Notes under the pieces: model-generated
The model's database searches: none
What the model was told of the DNA's origin: nothing
The model's input: only the letters and a program-made list of their open reading frames with translations
Translations under genes and position numbers: made by a program
Source of the DNA: Gehongia tenuis
Lineage (GTDB): Bacteria; Bacillota; Clostridia; Christensenellales; NSJ-53
NCBI RefSeq assembly: GCF_014384795.1
Contig: NZ_JACRSR010000003.1
Span: forward strand, 166,479 to 230,478
Direction: 5' to 3'
DNA length: 64,000 nucleotides
Shown: positions 1-9,961 of the stretch, one piece after another
Layout of the letters: each line of letters begins with the position of its first letter
How positions within the stretch are numbered: position 1 is the stretch's first letter

Positions 1-3000
1 CGCCGGCGGATAGAGGAACCCGGGTCATGAGCCTGCCCATGAAATCGGCAACCAAGTCGGGGGTTGCGTGAATGAAATCATAGAGCTTTCGTCCATCGGC
101 CGCATTGAAGATGGTTTCAACAGCATGGGGCTTTCCGTGGAGGAGAGCCATCCCGCCGGCGGTATCCACGCCGCCAAGAGCATAGCCTTTGGCCCTGAAT
201 TTGGCTTTGGTGTCCGGACCCACCACGCCATCCGCGGTGATGCCCATATCCCGCTGGAATTTTTTGAGGGCATTCAGCGTTTCAGTACCAAAGTTGCCGT
301 CCACGCCGTATTGGTTCAGCTTATAACCCAGCGCGTCGAGGGCTTGCTGAAGAAGCCGTACATTTTCGCCGGATTGTCCCTTGCGGATATATCCCTCGAC
401 ATTCGAGACCTTTGGCTGGGAAGCTTTGGAACCGCCCCCGCCAATGGTGGCCATACCGGTGGGATTGGCTTCGCGCTGCAGGGCGGTGTATTCCTGGGTG
501 AACTTTTGCAGCACGTCCAGGCGCTGGGCCAAAATGTCAGCTTCCCAGTTTGCACCCAGGATTTCCTGGGCCATCAGCGCATCCTGAGCATTTTCGTATT
601 CGTCCAAGGCGTCGCCCCAGGCTTCCTGGTATTCTTTCAGGTTATCGATCTTTTGATCGTAAACCTCCGACTCCTTGTCCTTCAGATCCTCGAGACCGTC
701 GATCCGCTTTTCCAGATCATCGATCATCTTATCCTGTTCCAGATCCCGAAGCTTGTCCTCGGCCTTCTTCACCTTTTCCAGATCGGCCTCATAGATAAAG
801 CCAAGACCTTCACGGTAGATCAGATTGGTCTTTTGCGTCTTGGCCGTTTCCACTTCCTTGCGGGCCTCGGCCAGCTTATTTTCCCAATCGGTCTGTTCGT
901 TTTTCTCCTTGAGGGCATCGATCTCGTCCCGGATCAGCTGGATGCGTTCGTCATATTGATCTTCCACCGCCTGCTGCTGCTCCTTGAGAGCGTCCATCTC
1001 CTTATCCAGCAGCTGATTGACCGCCTTTTGGGTCCGTTCATACTTCTTGATCCGGGTATCCAGCAGCCATTCATAGACTTTAACCTCATATTTGCGGTAT
1101 TCTTCGAGAAAATCAACACGGTCTTTGAAATACTGCTTGTTGAGCCTCTCCAGATCGTGATAGTAACGTTCCTCGGAAATCCGGTTCATATCACGAAGAT
1201 ATTCAAGATCGTCAAGATCCGCCTGAAATTTTTCCTTCCACTCACGATTGGCGTCGTCGGAGCTGGAACTCTTGGAGCCGGTACCGCCGGCATAAGCACG
1301 GAAGGTGCCGGAAGCGCCGTTTCGAACGCGGCTCATGATCTGCCGTGTTTCGGAAGCGGTGTACACCCGATCGCCCGGCCTCAGGCTCACCAGCTCCGGC
1401 CCGCGGCCGCCCACGATGTAGGCCTTATCGCCGGATTGAACCAGCTCCGGGCCTTCCTCGCCGGTCAGCGACACGCCGCCGGGAGCACTGTCGGTACCGT
1501 TGGCATGTTGTTCTATTGGACCAATACCTAACAGCGGTTTAATCCTGGCCAGAACTCCCTCAACGAGTGAAAGCATGGGTAGGCTGTTGACAATCGTGGT
1601 AACGGCCTTAGCTACCTTCTCGACTTTGCTGAGCAACGATGTAAATCCCAGATCACCGATCTGCCGGCCGTTGAGTTCGTCGAAGGCGGTTTGGGTGTCC
1701 TTCAGGTCCTCCTGCAGGTCGGTGCATTTTTTCTGCAAATCGCCTACTTCGCTTTCGGCGACGGTGGTATCCACCTGGGCTAAGGCGGCCTGAAGGTTGA
1801 CGACCTCTCCATCCTTTAACAGCTTGATGCCGTCAGTTTCGGACATTTTGGTTATGATATCGGTAATTTCCTCTTTTGACCTGCCCGCCGAAGCTTCGGC
1901 CTCAATGAAACTGGTAAGATCCACTTCAAAGGACTGCTCACCAATCTTCGTAATACTTTTCGAATATTCTTCGTTTTCCATTAAGGAATCCAAGGTTTCG
2001 TACATGGTGGGAAATCTATCCAGGATCTCTTCCATGACTTCAGATAGAATGAGAAGATTGCCCTCGGCGTCGGTGAATTCGATATCGTTGATGGCGGAGA
2101 TTTGGCTAACCAGGGAACGAATCTGGTCTTCCGTAAACCCATACTCATCGCCGAAGGTCAGCAGTTCATTTAGATTCACCTTATTGCCTTCAGCAACGCC
2201 GCTTTCCTGAAGAAGACCCATGAGACCTTCAGAGCCCCCGACGGTTAACGTTTCCAGCTTATCGGCATAATCCACCGGGTTGTACATATCCAGGGCTTGA
2301 AAGAAGTCGATGAGCTCGTTTTTGCTAAGGCCGAAAACAGCGGCCAGTTGTTCCATATCCTCTGCCCAAACTTTGAAGCCTGTTTGGCCATCACCTAAAT
2401 CCATTCGTTCGATAAGCCCGTCCAACTCTCCGGAATCAATCTTCTCATTGACGGTAGACTTAAATGCGTCAAGACCATTTTCTTCGTTATAGTACTTCTT
2501 TCGCCGTGCAGTTTCGGATTGTATTTGATCCAAAGTGAGGCCGTCCATCTCCATATACTTGACGGCGGCCTGAAACTCCCTTGTATTGGTGGCGCCGGTT
2601 TTTAATCCCTCATTGATGGATTCAAGGGCCTTGGCTCGGGTTTTTAGGTTGTCGTCTTTCTCCGGGCCCTGCAAGGCCTTTTCAAACTCGTTTTTGGCAG
2701 TTGTTGAGGCGTTGATCTGCTGCTCCAATAAGTCATAGTTTGATATGGATTTCTGTAGCGCAACGTTGTTTTCTTCAAGGGCCGTGATCTGTGCCTGGGT
2801 TGCGTCGCTGTTGGCGTCGGTTGAATCTTTAAGAATCTCAATGGCGGCGGCATTTTCTTTTAATTTTTGGATGTCCAGATTTTTCTGTTCCTCGATCTGA
2901 GCCAAGGTATCTTCTTTTCTGGCTTCGGCAAGGCTGGTCATGGCCTCCTCATTCAAACGCAGCACGCCGCCCTCGCTTTCGAGGCAACGCATGTATTCTG

Positions 3001-5400
3001 GATTAAGAGCAATCAATGACTGGTAGGTTTCAGCGCTGAGGAAGCCGTTTTGGGCTTGCTCCTCCATGGCGCTGCTGCATAGATCAAGCTCGCTTTGCAG
3101 CGCATTGAAGGGATTGATGCAGCCCTCCACGCCGGATTTCAGTCTCTGTATGACGTTTGCGAGTTGATTGTATGCTTCATAATCATGAGTTGCCAAAGCG
3201 GTCTGCTGCAGCTCTTGTAGAGCGCCGATGTCGCTTTCAACATAGCTGGCAATTATATTGCGTTCGAGGCCTGAGGCCCCTTTTAGATTGGATAGTTTTT
3301 GCTCGGCGTTTTCAATGGCTTCGTTGACGACCTCTTCGTCCAAGCCTTGTTCAAAGGCATTACTGATTGCTTCGATCTGTTCCGGAGATAAGTTGCCTAT
3401 GCTTTCTGCAATTTTTTTGATTTTCTGATTATACTCGTCGGCGGATAGAGCACCGTTCTCCAGCTGATTATTGATTTCAACCAGTTCGGATCCATCAAAG
3501 GATTCATAAATATTTTGAATGGTGGAGGTGTCGCTAATACCTGCCGCGGAAAGAAGCTTATTGAACTGCTCCAACTTTTCGATTTCATTTTCGCCGTTTT
3601 CCCAGCCAAGATTATTGATTTTTTCAAAGATATTTTGCAGTTGAGGTCCTTCCAAGCTGGACTCTTTAACTGCTGCGGAAAATCGATGCAAACTTTGTAG
3701 GGCTTCCTCGCTGCCAGAACTTATGATTTTAAAAGCTTCAGCTTTTTGCTCACCATTAAGGTCCAGACCTCCGATTGTATCTCTATAGGTACGCAAGGTA
3801 CTGATGCTTTCATCATCCAGCGAGACTCCAGCAGGTAATTCACCTAAATTGGCTGCTACATCCGCTTTTAACTGTTCAAGCTCTGCAAGATTGGCATCAA
3901 AACCAAGTGTAATACTGAGTTGTGCTATGGCCTCATCTTTATCCATATTGTTGATTTTTAAAGCTTCTAGCATAGCGGGAGACCCTTGGGCCATATCATA
4001 GATCCGCTCTGCCAAGCCATTCATCTGTTCGGCAGCTTGGTTTTTGGTTAAAGAACCCGCTTCAATTTCATTTTGCAGATTAAGCAGTTCATCGAATTCT
4101 TCCGAATCTTTTACAACTAGGGAACCTACCAAATTGTGAAGTATCTTTGACATTTCATCGCTATTTTTAAAATCATCCTTGGTGTAGGACTCAGCGATGG
4201 TGTTGAGGAAAGTCTGTTGAGACAGCGAAAGATTCCCGTAATTGGCATCCGATTGGAAAACCCCTTGGGCAGTCGAAGTAAATTGATCGTTTGCTCTATT
4301 CAAATTGTTGATAGCGGCCACATAATCTTTACTGGCATCGAGAATAATTTGTGCGTCTTCTTTAAAAAAATCATCAGCAACAATACTATCACGTTTCTCA
4401 TAGATTAGATCTAGATTTTCGTTAATAAAGTCATCCAAACGGTATCCTTCGGCGTTGGAGCGTTTATAGGGCTTTAACGTGTCCTCACCAAAGATTTTAG
4501 CAAAATGCTTGCTATACTCTAAAGAGTCCGAGGTCGTACTGAACTGTAATTTGTTTTTGAAGTATTCAGAAAATTCAGAATTCTTAAGTTGGTTATTTGC
4601 GTTATCAAAGGATTTCTCAGCACCTTCGAATAACGAATCTAAATTATCTCCTGAATACTGTTGTTCTTGACGCTGCCGTGCCTCCTCCTTTTGAAGCTTG
4701 ATGGATTTTTCAAGAAGTCCATTCTTATTGGCAATAGCGTTGCCCTCGGCGTCGTAACCGGCGGCAAGGGAAGGGGACAGACCGACGATTTGGTTGACAA
4801 TATTCTGATATTCAGCATATTCGGCAGTGGTTAATGAAATGTTTTGACCGTAAGTTCCGACTCCTTTCGACAATTCGTCGAAGCGAGTCCGCATCCCCTG
4901 AAGGGATGCAATGTTGCCGTCACTGGTCTGTTTGAAGTTGGCGTAGGCCTTTTTAAGCGCATCGGCTTTTTCAATAGCTCGTTCGTCGGCATGGATAAGG
5001 TCATCGACCCAATTGACGACGGCAGTGAGCGCAAGCTCGGCCAGCCCTAAAGCCAGCCCTTTGCCAGCGGCCTTGAGAAGTCCCATACCCACGGAGGCGG
5101 CTTTCATGCCAGCGGAAACCGCACCGGACGCGTTGGCCGCTCCGGTTAAGCTATTCTTCAGGCCATCCAAAGAAGCAGAGCCGTCGCCGAGCTCTTTAAA
5201 ATAATTCTGTATGGGAGCCGTGAGATTGGAGGAAGCAAAAAAATCTGTTAGTTTTTCTGTGTGAGCTTGAACCTGATTGTATTGTTCTATAATACTTGAC
5301 AGTTCTTTGTCCGAAGGAAGGCCCATAGCCTCGGCAGACCACTTTTGCTGATATTTCTGCCCTTCCTTGATTAAATAGTTATAATTTTCGGCTTTCAAAC
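1..5400 (-). CDS. Phage tail tape-measure protein, exon 2 (3' end beyond the window)
   Basis: This is the main body of a very long tail tape-measure protein, which sets tail length and spans the tail tube lumen. The minus-strand frame stays open from the putative intron junction to the window edge, at least 1,800 codons. Going towards the C-terminus it shows a hydrophobic Gly/Ala-rich stretch (about 4990-5110), thousands of residues' worth of low-complexity helical sequence, two GPELV motifs typical of tape-measure C-terminal regions (about 1370-1480), a charged coiled coil, and a peptidoglycan-binding-1-like repeat (about 190-380, with the VDGNFGTET and ADGVVGPDT motifs). The frame has no good start of its own: a TAA lies four codons upstream of the first conserved residues. 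The N-terminus is instead found 900 bases upstream, so the gene is read here as interrupted by an intron. The tail fibre and baseplate genes expected next are off the edge. Confidence 0.85.
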
Positions 5401-5415
5401 CTTTTTATGACGCTA

Positions 5416-5443
5416 TTGAAAGAAAAAATTTCCATGTTATAAT
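5416..5443 (+). promoter_or_regulatory. Promoter of the intron-borne zinc-ribbon ORF
   Basis: TTGAAA and TATAAT are separated by 16 bases and point into the 89-codon ORF, opposite to phage late transcription. A strong AAGGAGG lies just downstream (5447-5453), but it is about 110 bases ahead of the ORF's ATG. A CCTGCAG/CTGCAGG hairpin (5487-5503) sits in the leader. Confidence 0.55.
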
Positions 5444-5562
5444 AAGAAGGAGGTAAGGGAAATCCTTGCATAAATCCATACCTTTGCCTGCAGCGGCTGC
5501 AGGTACCCTTAGGGAGCCGATCAGGGCTTTTGCTGGGAATCGATTGAAGGAAGAAGAGGATT

Positions 5563-5832
5563 ATGAAAAAGAGGATTTGGGTCTGTCCGTGCTGCACGTC
5601 GGTGGAGTTTGGCGAGGTCTTTAAAAAGTGCAGATTTTGTGGAACGCAAATGAATGGCACGAGGGAATACATCGACTACGATAATGATTTGGTGGCATCC
5701 GTGCATCGTGTTTCAGCGGTTCGTTCCAAGGTTAGAAAAACAAAAATGTACGATTCCGATGCGGAATGGGCGATGATGGATATTCTTAGCCACAGTAAGC
5801 GCACCCGCACGGTTAGAAGAGATCGTACTTAG
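5563..5832 (+). CDS. Small zinc-ribbon protein encoded antisense within the intron
   Basis: This is an 89-residue protein of unknown function. Residues 8-11 (CPCC) and 23-26 (CRFC) form a four-cysteine zinc ribbon. The remainder is charged, with a basic C-terminus (KRTRTVRRDRT). It lies on the strand opposite the intron and the tape-measure gene, inside the loop bounded by the 14-bp inverted repeats, and has its own near-consensus promoter. The ribosome-binding site just before the ATG (GAAGGAAGAAGAGG) is only moderate. No GIY-YIG, HNH or LAGLIDADG homing-endonuclease motif is visible, and there is no transposase-like domain. It could be a DNA-binding accessory factor or a host-directed small protein. 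The coherent zinc-ribbon spacing argues that it is a real gene, but the function is unassigned. Confidence 0.55.
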   Translation: MKKRIWVCPCCTSVEFGEVFKKCRFCGTQMNGTREYIDYDNDLVASVHRVSAVRSKVRKTKMYDSDAEWAMMDILSHSKRTRTVRRDRT

Positions 5833-6293
5833 CGTCATAAAAAATCCCATAGATGAGAAACTCACATATCCATATCTGTGAGCGGCTTGGACTGTCTTTT
5901 TTGAGCGTTCAATATATCGTCATGAACCCTCCGCCGGTTTACAGTCTCTGAACCTTCCCCGAAGGAAACGGTGCGTTTCCTATACCCTGTCGTAAAAACT
6001 ACTAGTAGAGCTTAGGGGCTTGGCTGCTTTCCATAGGTTAACATAACCTGTGTACTATTGATGGCACCTTGACCCAATTTTTGTATGGATGGGCATGCGG
6101 CACGTAGGCTCTCGCCCTATGCCGGTCCTGTTGTTTTTTCCGGGTTTCCCCACGGTTGCGTTTGCCGTTTCCGGCTCCGATTTCGTCACAGGACCCTGAG
6201 TGCTTTCCAGCAGTTTACCGGTCTTCTTCTTTTACGGCCCGACGCCGTAAAACATCCCGTCCCTTGAAGCTTGGCACGATTACGCCGCTTCTA

Positions 6294-6549
6294 AAGAGGG
6301 GAGGGCAAATTCGCTTGAACTACCGAAGATATTGGATAAAGATACGGACGGGCTCTTATTGCCCTGCTGAGAGGACGACAGCTGGACCGATTTTTGAATC
6401 TGCCCCAGAGCTTGCTGCATCGACTTATCGTCGATTTTTATTTTGACTGTGATAGGATCGATTTTCATTTTTTTCAGGGAAGCGTTGATGGAGCGCTGGG
6501 TTTTGGCTTGATCCAGCATGGCCACAACGTTCACTTTCAAATCGTCCAT
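6294..6549 (-). CDS. Phage tail tape-measure protein, exon 1 (N-terminus)
   Basis: The first about 85 codons of the tape-measure protein begin MDDLKVNVVAML and contain DPITVKIKIDD, a typical N-terminal pattern of tape-measure proteins from Clostridia phages. The ATG follows GAGAGGTGG at suitable spacing. In unspliced RNA the frame continues four codons and stops (TAA at 6280-6282), which would give a useless 89-residue peptide. Removing the downstream intron joins it in frame to exon 2. It is immediately preceded by an intrinsic terminator-like hairpin, which separates it from the chaperone-like gene. Confidence 0.8.
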
Positions 6550-6574
6550 GAAACCACCTCTCGTTTCAATTGAA

Positions 6575-6601
6575 TAAAAAAGAGAGGGGTTAGCCTCTCT
6601 T
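6575..6601 (-). terminator. Intrinsic terminator or attenuator ahead of the tape-measure gene
   Basis: AGAGAGG and CCTCTCT pair around a short loop and are followed on the minus strand by a run of T, between two genes of the same tail operon. Confidence 0.6.
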
Positions 6602-6608
6602 GTTGTCG

Positions 6609-7184
6609 TTAGATTGTCTCGGCCTTCCGTTCAGCAATTGTTTCCATAATCTTGTTAGCATCCAAATCCTTGAGCCGGTCAAGGACGCTGGAGAGTTCTC
6701 CTGCATCGATGTTATCGAACAGGCCGTTCACCTGATCGGCAATCTCGGTGAGACGCTGGGCGATTTCAGCCAGCTTGGCATGCTGAGCGGAGACCAGGGC
6801 CTGGCGGCTGAACTCGAGCTGATTGTCGATGGCTTCACAAAGGACGTTGTATTGGGATCTATCGATGAGCGCCAACACGTCCTCGCACAAGGTGGAGCCA
6901 TAAAGGAAATCATACTGTTTGGACACGTCCCGGGACAGTTTGAAATCGGTGTAGTAGGTCATTAGGCTGCGGCGGACCATGAAGTCCTTCAGGAAGGCGT
7001 AGTAGTTTTCGCTGTCCTCATCCACACATTCCACCACAACGTCCGCAACGAACTTGGCGGCGTCCTGGAAGGGAAGATGACGTTTGACCTCCAGCGTCAC
7101 CTTGTCCTCGTCCACACCGTATTCCAGAAGACAGGGCGTGGTATCCAGGGTTTCGTACAGCTTGGTAAAGACATCGTTGTGCAT
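6609..7184 (-). CDS. Putative tail assembly chaperone-like phage protein
   Basis: This 191-residue acidic, helical protein lies between the major tail protein and the tape measure, the position of tail assembly chaperones (lambda G/GT equivalents) in siphophages. No definitive domain is recognised, so the role rests mainly on position. The ATG was chosen because GGAGAGGAG lies about seven bases upstream. An in-frame TTG six codons earlier would overlap that site. The C-terminal third is predicted to be coiled-coil-like (repeated Leu/Ile with Asp/Glu/Lys). No second overlapping frame for a programmed frameshift product was found, and a terminator hairpin follows directly. Confidence 0.6.
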   Translation of the reverse strand: MHNDVFTKLYETLDTTPCLLEYGVDEDKVTLEVKRHLPFQDAAKFVADVVVECVDEDSENYYAFLKDFMVRRSLMTYYTDFKLSRDVSKQYDFLYGSTLCEDVLALIDRSQYNVLCEAIDNQLEFSRQALVSAQHAKLAEIAQRLTEIADQVNGLFDNIDAGELSSVLDRLKDLDANKIMETIAERKAETI

Positions 7185-7247
7185 AGGTTCACTCCTCTCC
7201 AAATTATCGCATGAGGGGGCCGAAGCCCCCGCATACGCACAGAAATC

Positions 7248-7973
7248 TTATTCCTCGATCAAAGTCATATCGAAGAAGTTGCCATCCTCATCCTCAAACA
7301 GATCGAAGACCATGGACAGGCTGGTGGGATCGCCGGTGTTGGACCAGGAGGCGGAGAAGTTGGCCTGGGGAACCGCCTTGTAAGCGGTGATCTTGTAAGG
7401 CAGCAGTTCGTCGCTCTCCGTCTTGTAAAGCGTTTCGCCATAGGCGATGTAAGCCTTGGGGAAGCTCTTGCTGTTGAAGGATACGGACTGGACACCCGTG
7501 GTGCGCTCCTCCAGATAGTAAGCAATGTACTTGGCGCCGTCGCTGCCGCCGGTGATGGTCACTTCCGCGCCGCTGGCAGTAGCTTCGATCTTGGTGCCGC
7601 AGTCGTCACCTTCCGCGAACACGGCCAGGGAATCCTGGACGGGAGCTTTCGAAAGGGTGATCTTGCCCTCGGCCAGCGTGAGCACCTCGCGGGTAAACAC
7701 CTTGGCAGTGGACTTCACGTCGTTGCCCGCCAGCATGGCGAACAGCTTCATGGGCGTGATCTGGGTCTCCACGGTCATGGTGGCAGTGCGCTCACCGTCG
7801 AAGGGAACCCGGGGAGCACGGCCGCGGCCGCCGTAAGCGATCACACGGGTGGCGGTCATCTCGGTGGACGACACGTTGGCGAAATCCAGGTTCAGGAAGG
7901 GCGCCTTGCTCGCGTAGTCACACAGGACGAAATCCACGACTTCACGGTTGGACATGTTGGGGTTTACACTCAT
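7248..7973 (-). CDS. Phage major tail (tube) protein
   Basis: The predicted product is the 241-residue subunit of the tail tube. The N-terminal half contains the strand-rich pattern and an internal TATMTVETQITPMKLFAMLAG segment (last residues shortened in homologues) common in Firmicutes siphophage tube proteins. The middle, rich in Gly, Thr and Ser, resembles an added immunoglobulin-like or linker region. The ATG has a strong GGAGGT seven bases upstream. It is third in the tail cassette, downstream of two smaller tail genes and upstream of the chaperone-like gene. The call rests on size, composition and order rather than a signature residue. Confidence 0.7.
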   Translation of the reverse strand: MSVNPNMSNREVVDFVLCDYASKAPFLNLDFANVSSTEMTATRVIAYGGRGRAPRVPFDGERTATMTVETQITPMKLFAMLAGNDVKSTAKVFTREVLTLAEGKITLSKAPVQDSLAVFAEGDDCGTKIEATASGAEVTITGGSDGAKYIAYYLEERTTGVQSVSFNSKSFPKAYIAYGETLYKTESDELLPYKITAYKAVPQANFSASWSNTGDPTSLSMVFDLFEDEDGNFFDMTLIEE

Positions 7974-7994
7974 GATAGAATACCTCCAAAAAAT

Positions 7995-8708
7995 TTATTT
8001 GAATGACTTGAACCACTGCGACATGTCGAAGGGCTCTTGTCCCCACGCGCTCCAGCGCATGGAGGCAATGTCATTTTGACATTTGTAGCTCTGACGAATG
8101 AATTGATCATAGAGCTGGTAGATGGTTAGCGACCACACGTTGGTCAGATTGTAGCTGTTGTGCTGCACGCATAGAGCGGAAAGAATGTTGCCAAGGTCAT
8201 TATCCCGGCTGCTGCCAGCGTTTTGCTGTGCTTTCTTGGCTTTTTTGAGCTTCGCAGCGATCTCGGCGGCACGCTTATTCTTGGGCTTGCCGCTGGGGAG
8301 ACCGGAGGACACATGATTGGCTTCCAGAATAGCTGCGGACACTTCAGGGTAATTCTCCCGGGTTACCTGGCCAAGCTCACTGTCGCCTTCCATCATGCGG
8401 AATCCGGCGATGGTCCTGTCAAAGACGGCCGCGCCGCAGAGGAAGAAGGTGAGAGCGTCCGTGATGAGCGTGCGGTTCTCCTCCTCGCTGATGAGCAGAT
8501 CGAACAGTTCGACGCCGCTTTCCGCAGGGATAAGGAGGCTCAGCCCTTCGCACACCCGCTCCATATCCAGGGAGAACACGTAAATGTAGGCGTAGTATTG
8601 GGCGATCCCGAGCTTTGCGACCTCCCCCAAGGAGGGGGAGCGGAGGCCGCCCACACCCGGATAGGGGATGGGTTCGGGACTGATGAGATCGAAGTACTCC
8701 AGCTTCAC
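7995..8708 (-). CDS. Phage tail-region protein of unknown function
   Basis: This 237-residue protein is encoded immediately upstream of the tube protein. The start is a GTG overlapping the previous stop as GTGA, with GGAGG eight bases upstream, and is preferred over a GTG seven codons earlier. The N-terminal half is hydrophobic and helical. The middle is a basic Lys/Ala-rich linker (about residues 150-170). The C-terminus has a conserved-looking helical segment with SLTIYQLYDQF and MRWSAWGQEPFD, which I associate with phage structural or assembly proteins of Firmicutes but cannot name. An assembly or connector role is inferred from position only. Confidence 0.6.
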   Translation of the reverse strand: MKLEYFDLISPEPIPYPGVGGLRSPSLGEVAKLGIAQYYAYIYVFSLDMERVCEGLSLLIPAESGVELFDLLISEEENRTLITDALTFFLCGAAVFDRTIAGFRMMEGDSELGQVTRENYPEVSAAILEANHVSSGLPSGKPKNKRAAEIAAKLKKAKKAQQNAGSSRDNDLGNILSALCVQHNSYNLTNVWSLTIYQLYDQFIRQSYKCQNDIASMRWSAWGQEPFDMSQWFKSFK

Positions 8709-9160
8709 GATTTCCGCCTCCGGTTCCACGCTTTGAAGGTGTACAGTAGAGTCCGGCCAACGCAGTTTGGCGCGGGCTGGTAGTGGACGGCGCTGTCCAG
8801 GATGGGTGCACCGGCTCCGAACAAGGTGTTTCCGGCGATCAGTTCATCGAGGATCCGGGCGATCTCGTCGGTACGGATGGCTGTATCCGCCTTGACTTTG
8901 GCTTCAGGGACCACGATCCGGACGACCAGCTGCTGGTCCATTACCGTCGCGTTCACGGCCTTCACGGGGTTGATCTCCACCATGAGATGGACCCCTCCGC
9001 CGGCGAGGGTTTCAGGGTTCTTGTCGTAGCCATGGACCTGGCTGTCAAACTGTTCCCGGGTGAGAGGCTCCTCGGCGAGGAGGGCTTTGAGTTCGGCGCT
9101 GTTCCACATGAGGTCCAGCAACTGGGTTTTATAGCTTGTGAGTTTCTCAAGATAGGCCAA
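8705..9160 (-). CDS. Putative tail completion or terminator protein
   Basis: This is a 151-residue protein at the head of the tail cassette. The size, the mixed alpha/beta sequence and the position before the tube gene fit a tail terminator or completion protein, but no diagnostic motif is seen. The only reasonable start is a TTG preceded by AAGGGGGTGG. Its stop overlaps the GTG of the next gene by four bases, so the two are translationally coupled. Upstream, about 195 bases (9161-9355) hold no convincing gene. That gap has an orphan AAAGGAGG and a T/A-rich stretch on the minus strand, and could hold a late promoter. Confidence 0.5.
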   Translation of the reverse strand: MAYLEKLTSYKTQLLDLMWNSAELKALLAEEPLTREQFDSQVHGYDKNPETLAGGGVHLMVEINPVKAVNATVMDQQLVVRIVVPEAKVKADTAIRTDEIARILDELIAGNTLFGAGAPILDSAVHYQPAPNCVGRTLLYTFKAWNRRRKS

Positions 9161-9355
9161 TGTTTTCTACCACCCCCTTGATTGATAAAAATGCAATCGG
9201 ATGGGCGACCTCCTTTCCTATGAAGTGGATCTATAAAAAATAAACGGAGAGGAGAGGGCAAAAGGATGGGATGATGAGGTTCCTCTCCGCCTATGAGCCC
9301 CGCACATTTGGAATGCACATGGAGGCCGCATGTATTTCTAGTATCCATAAGACCA

Positions 9356-9961
9356 TCAAAACACCTTGTCGCAGAGCGCCTCAATGTTGTTTCCGATCAG
9401 TGGATAGATGGGATGGGGATCCAGGGGGACCTGCAGCCGATAGCGGCAGCTCTTGTTCTCATCGCGAGCGGTCCACTTGTAGTTGTTCTGGGGCGTGGAC
9501 AGCTTCTCAATATAGCCAAAGTCCAGGAGTTCCTTCAGGTATTTGCGGCGGATGTTGGAGCCGTGAATCCCAAGCCACGCGCCGAGCGCCACGGAGGACA
9601 GCGTGAAATCACAATTCTCGCAGGCCTTGGCATAGCATAGAACGGCTAAGGCCACCAGGCGGGTCTTCGGCCCGTCGAAGCGGCGGCGAATCTCATCAAG
9701 GTCACCTTCTCCCACGGCTACCTCCGTCTCCCGCAGGGACACGGGGTCCGCCTGAACCTTGGTGATGATGGCATTGACCTCGTAGGGGATATGAATATGA
9801 TTTCGGTTGGCCCAGCAAAAGATGGCCTCCCGGCTTTGGAGGGGTGTGAGGTGCTGTTCCCTGCAGTGCTTGGCAATGAGGGTGAGGATGCGGTAGAGGT
9901 TGTCTTTCACGATATTTTCACCGTTCAGATAGGCTTCCACTTCCAAACGTTCATGAATCAA
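9356..9961 (-). CDS. Phage protein with a winged-helix-like C-terminal half
   Basis: This 201-residue protein follows the RNA polymerase gene with an 11-base overlap, so the two are probably co-translated. Start is TTG with GGGAGGAATT upstream. Residues about 120-165 (TLSSVALGAWLGI, then SNIRRKYLKELLDFGYIEKL) read as a winged helix-turn-helix with its wing, of the type found in phage replication and transcription factors. I do not recognise the N-terminal half. The tight coupling to the polymerase suggests a specificity or accessory factor for it, but this is inference. A replication-organiser role is an alternative. Confidence 0.6.
   Translation of the reverse strand: MIHERLEVEAYLNGENIVKDNLYRILTLIAKHCREQHLTPLQSREAIFCWANRNHIHIPYEVNAIITKVQADPVSLRETEVAVGEGDLDEIRRRFDGPKTRLVALAVLCYAKACENCDFTLSSVALGAWLGIHGSNIRRKYLKELLDFGYIEKLSTPQNNYKWTARDENKSCRYRLQVPLDPHPIYPLIGNNIEALCDKVF

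Larger units (their letters stand above)
5402..5843. repeat. 14-bp perfect inverted repeats bounding the intron ORF module
   Basis: TTTTTATGACGCTA at 5402-5415 is exactly the reverse complement of TAGCGTCATAAAAA at 5830-5843. The left copy abuts the proposed 3' splice site, and the right copy follows the P9 hairpin. In the intron RNA the two copies would form a long terminal stem holding the 414-base ORF-bearing loop next to the 3' splice site. As DNA they also look like short terminal inverted repeats of a small inserted element. The sequence alone does not separate these readings. Confidence 0.75.
5401..6293 (-). ncRNA. Group I intron interrupting the tape-measure gene
   Basis: Between the two tape-measure exons lies non-coding sequence with a group I core. 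The R element GTTCAGAGACTGT (near 5945) can pair perfectly with the S element GACAGTCC (near 5890): GACUGU with ACAGUC gives P7. GTTCA/TGAAC forms P8 between them, and CTCACA/TGTGAG forms P9 after S. At the 5' end the exon tail CCTCTT can pair with AAGGGA of a guide sequence to make P1 with a U-G wobble, and TTCAA of the same guide matches TTGAA at the start of exon 2 (P10). Splicing after 6294 and before 5400, with a terminal G at 5401, restores the frame as Leu-Pro-Ser-Cys-Leu-Lys-Ala-Glu. The exact junction could shift by a few bases. The P3-P6 pairings were not fully worked out. Confidence 0.8.

Noticed and set aside
68..1531. Long open frame on the plus strand opposite the tape-measure gene
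   Set aside because: It mirrors the tape-measure coding frame, has odd Leu/Phe-rich composition, no ribosome site and no domain; it is a shadow of the minus-strand gene.
5379..5672. Minus-strand frame of 97 codons inside the intron, candidate homing endonuclease
   Set aside because: No endonuclease motif; it is antisense to the zinc-ribbon ORF and crosses the 3' splice site.
7210..7231. GGGGGC-TTC-GGCCCCC hairpin between tail genes as a terminator
   Set aside because: No T-run follows on either strand; it may be a structural element but does not qualify as a terminator.
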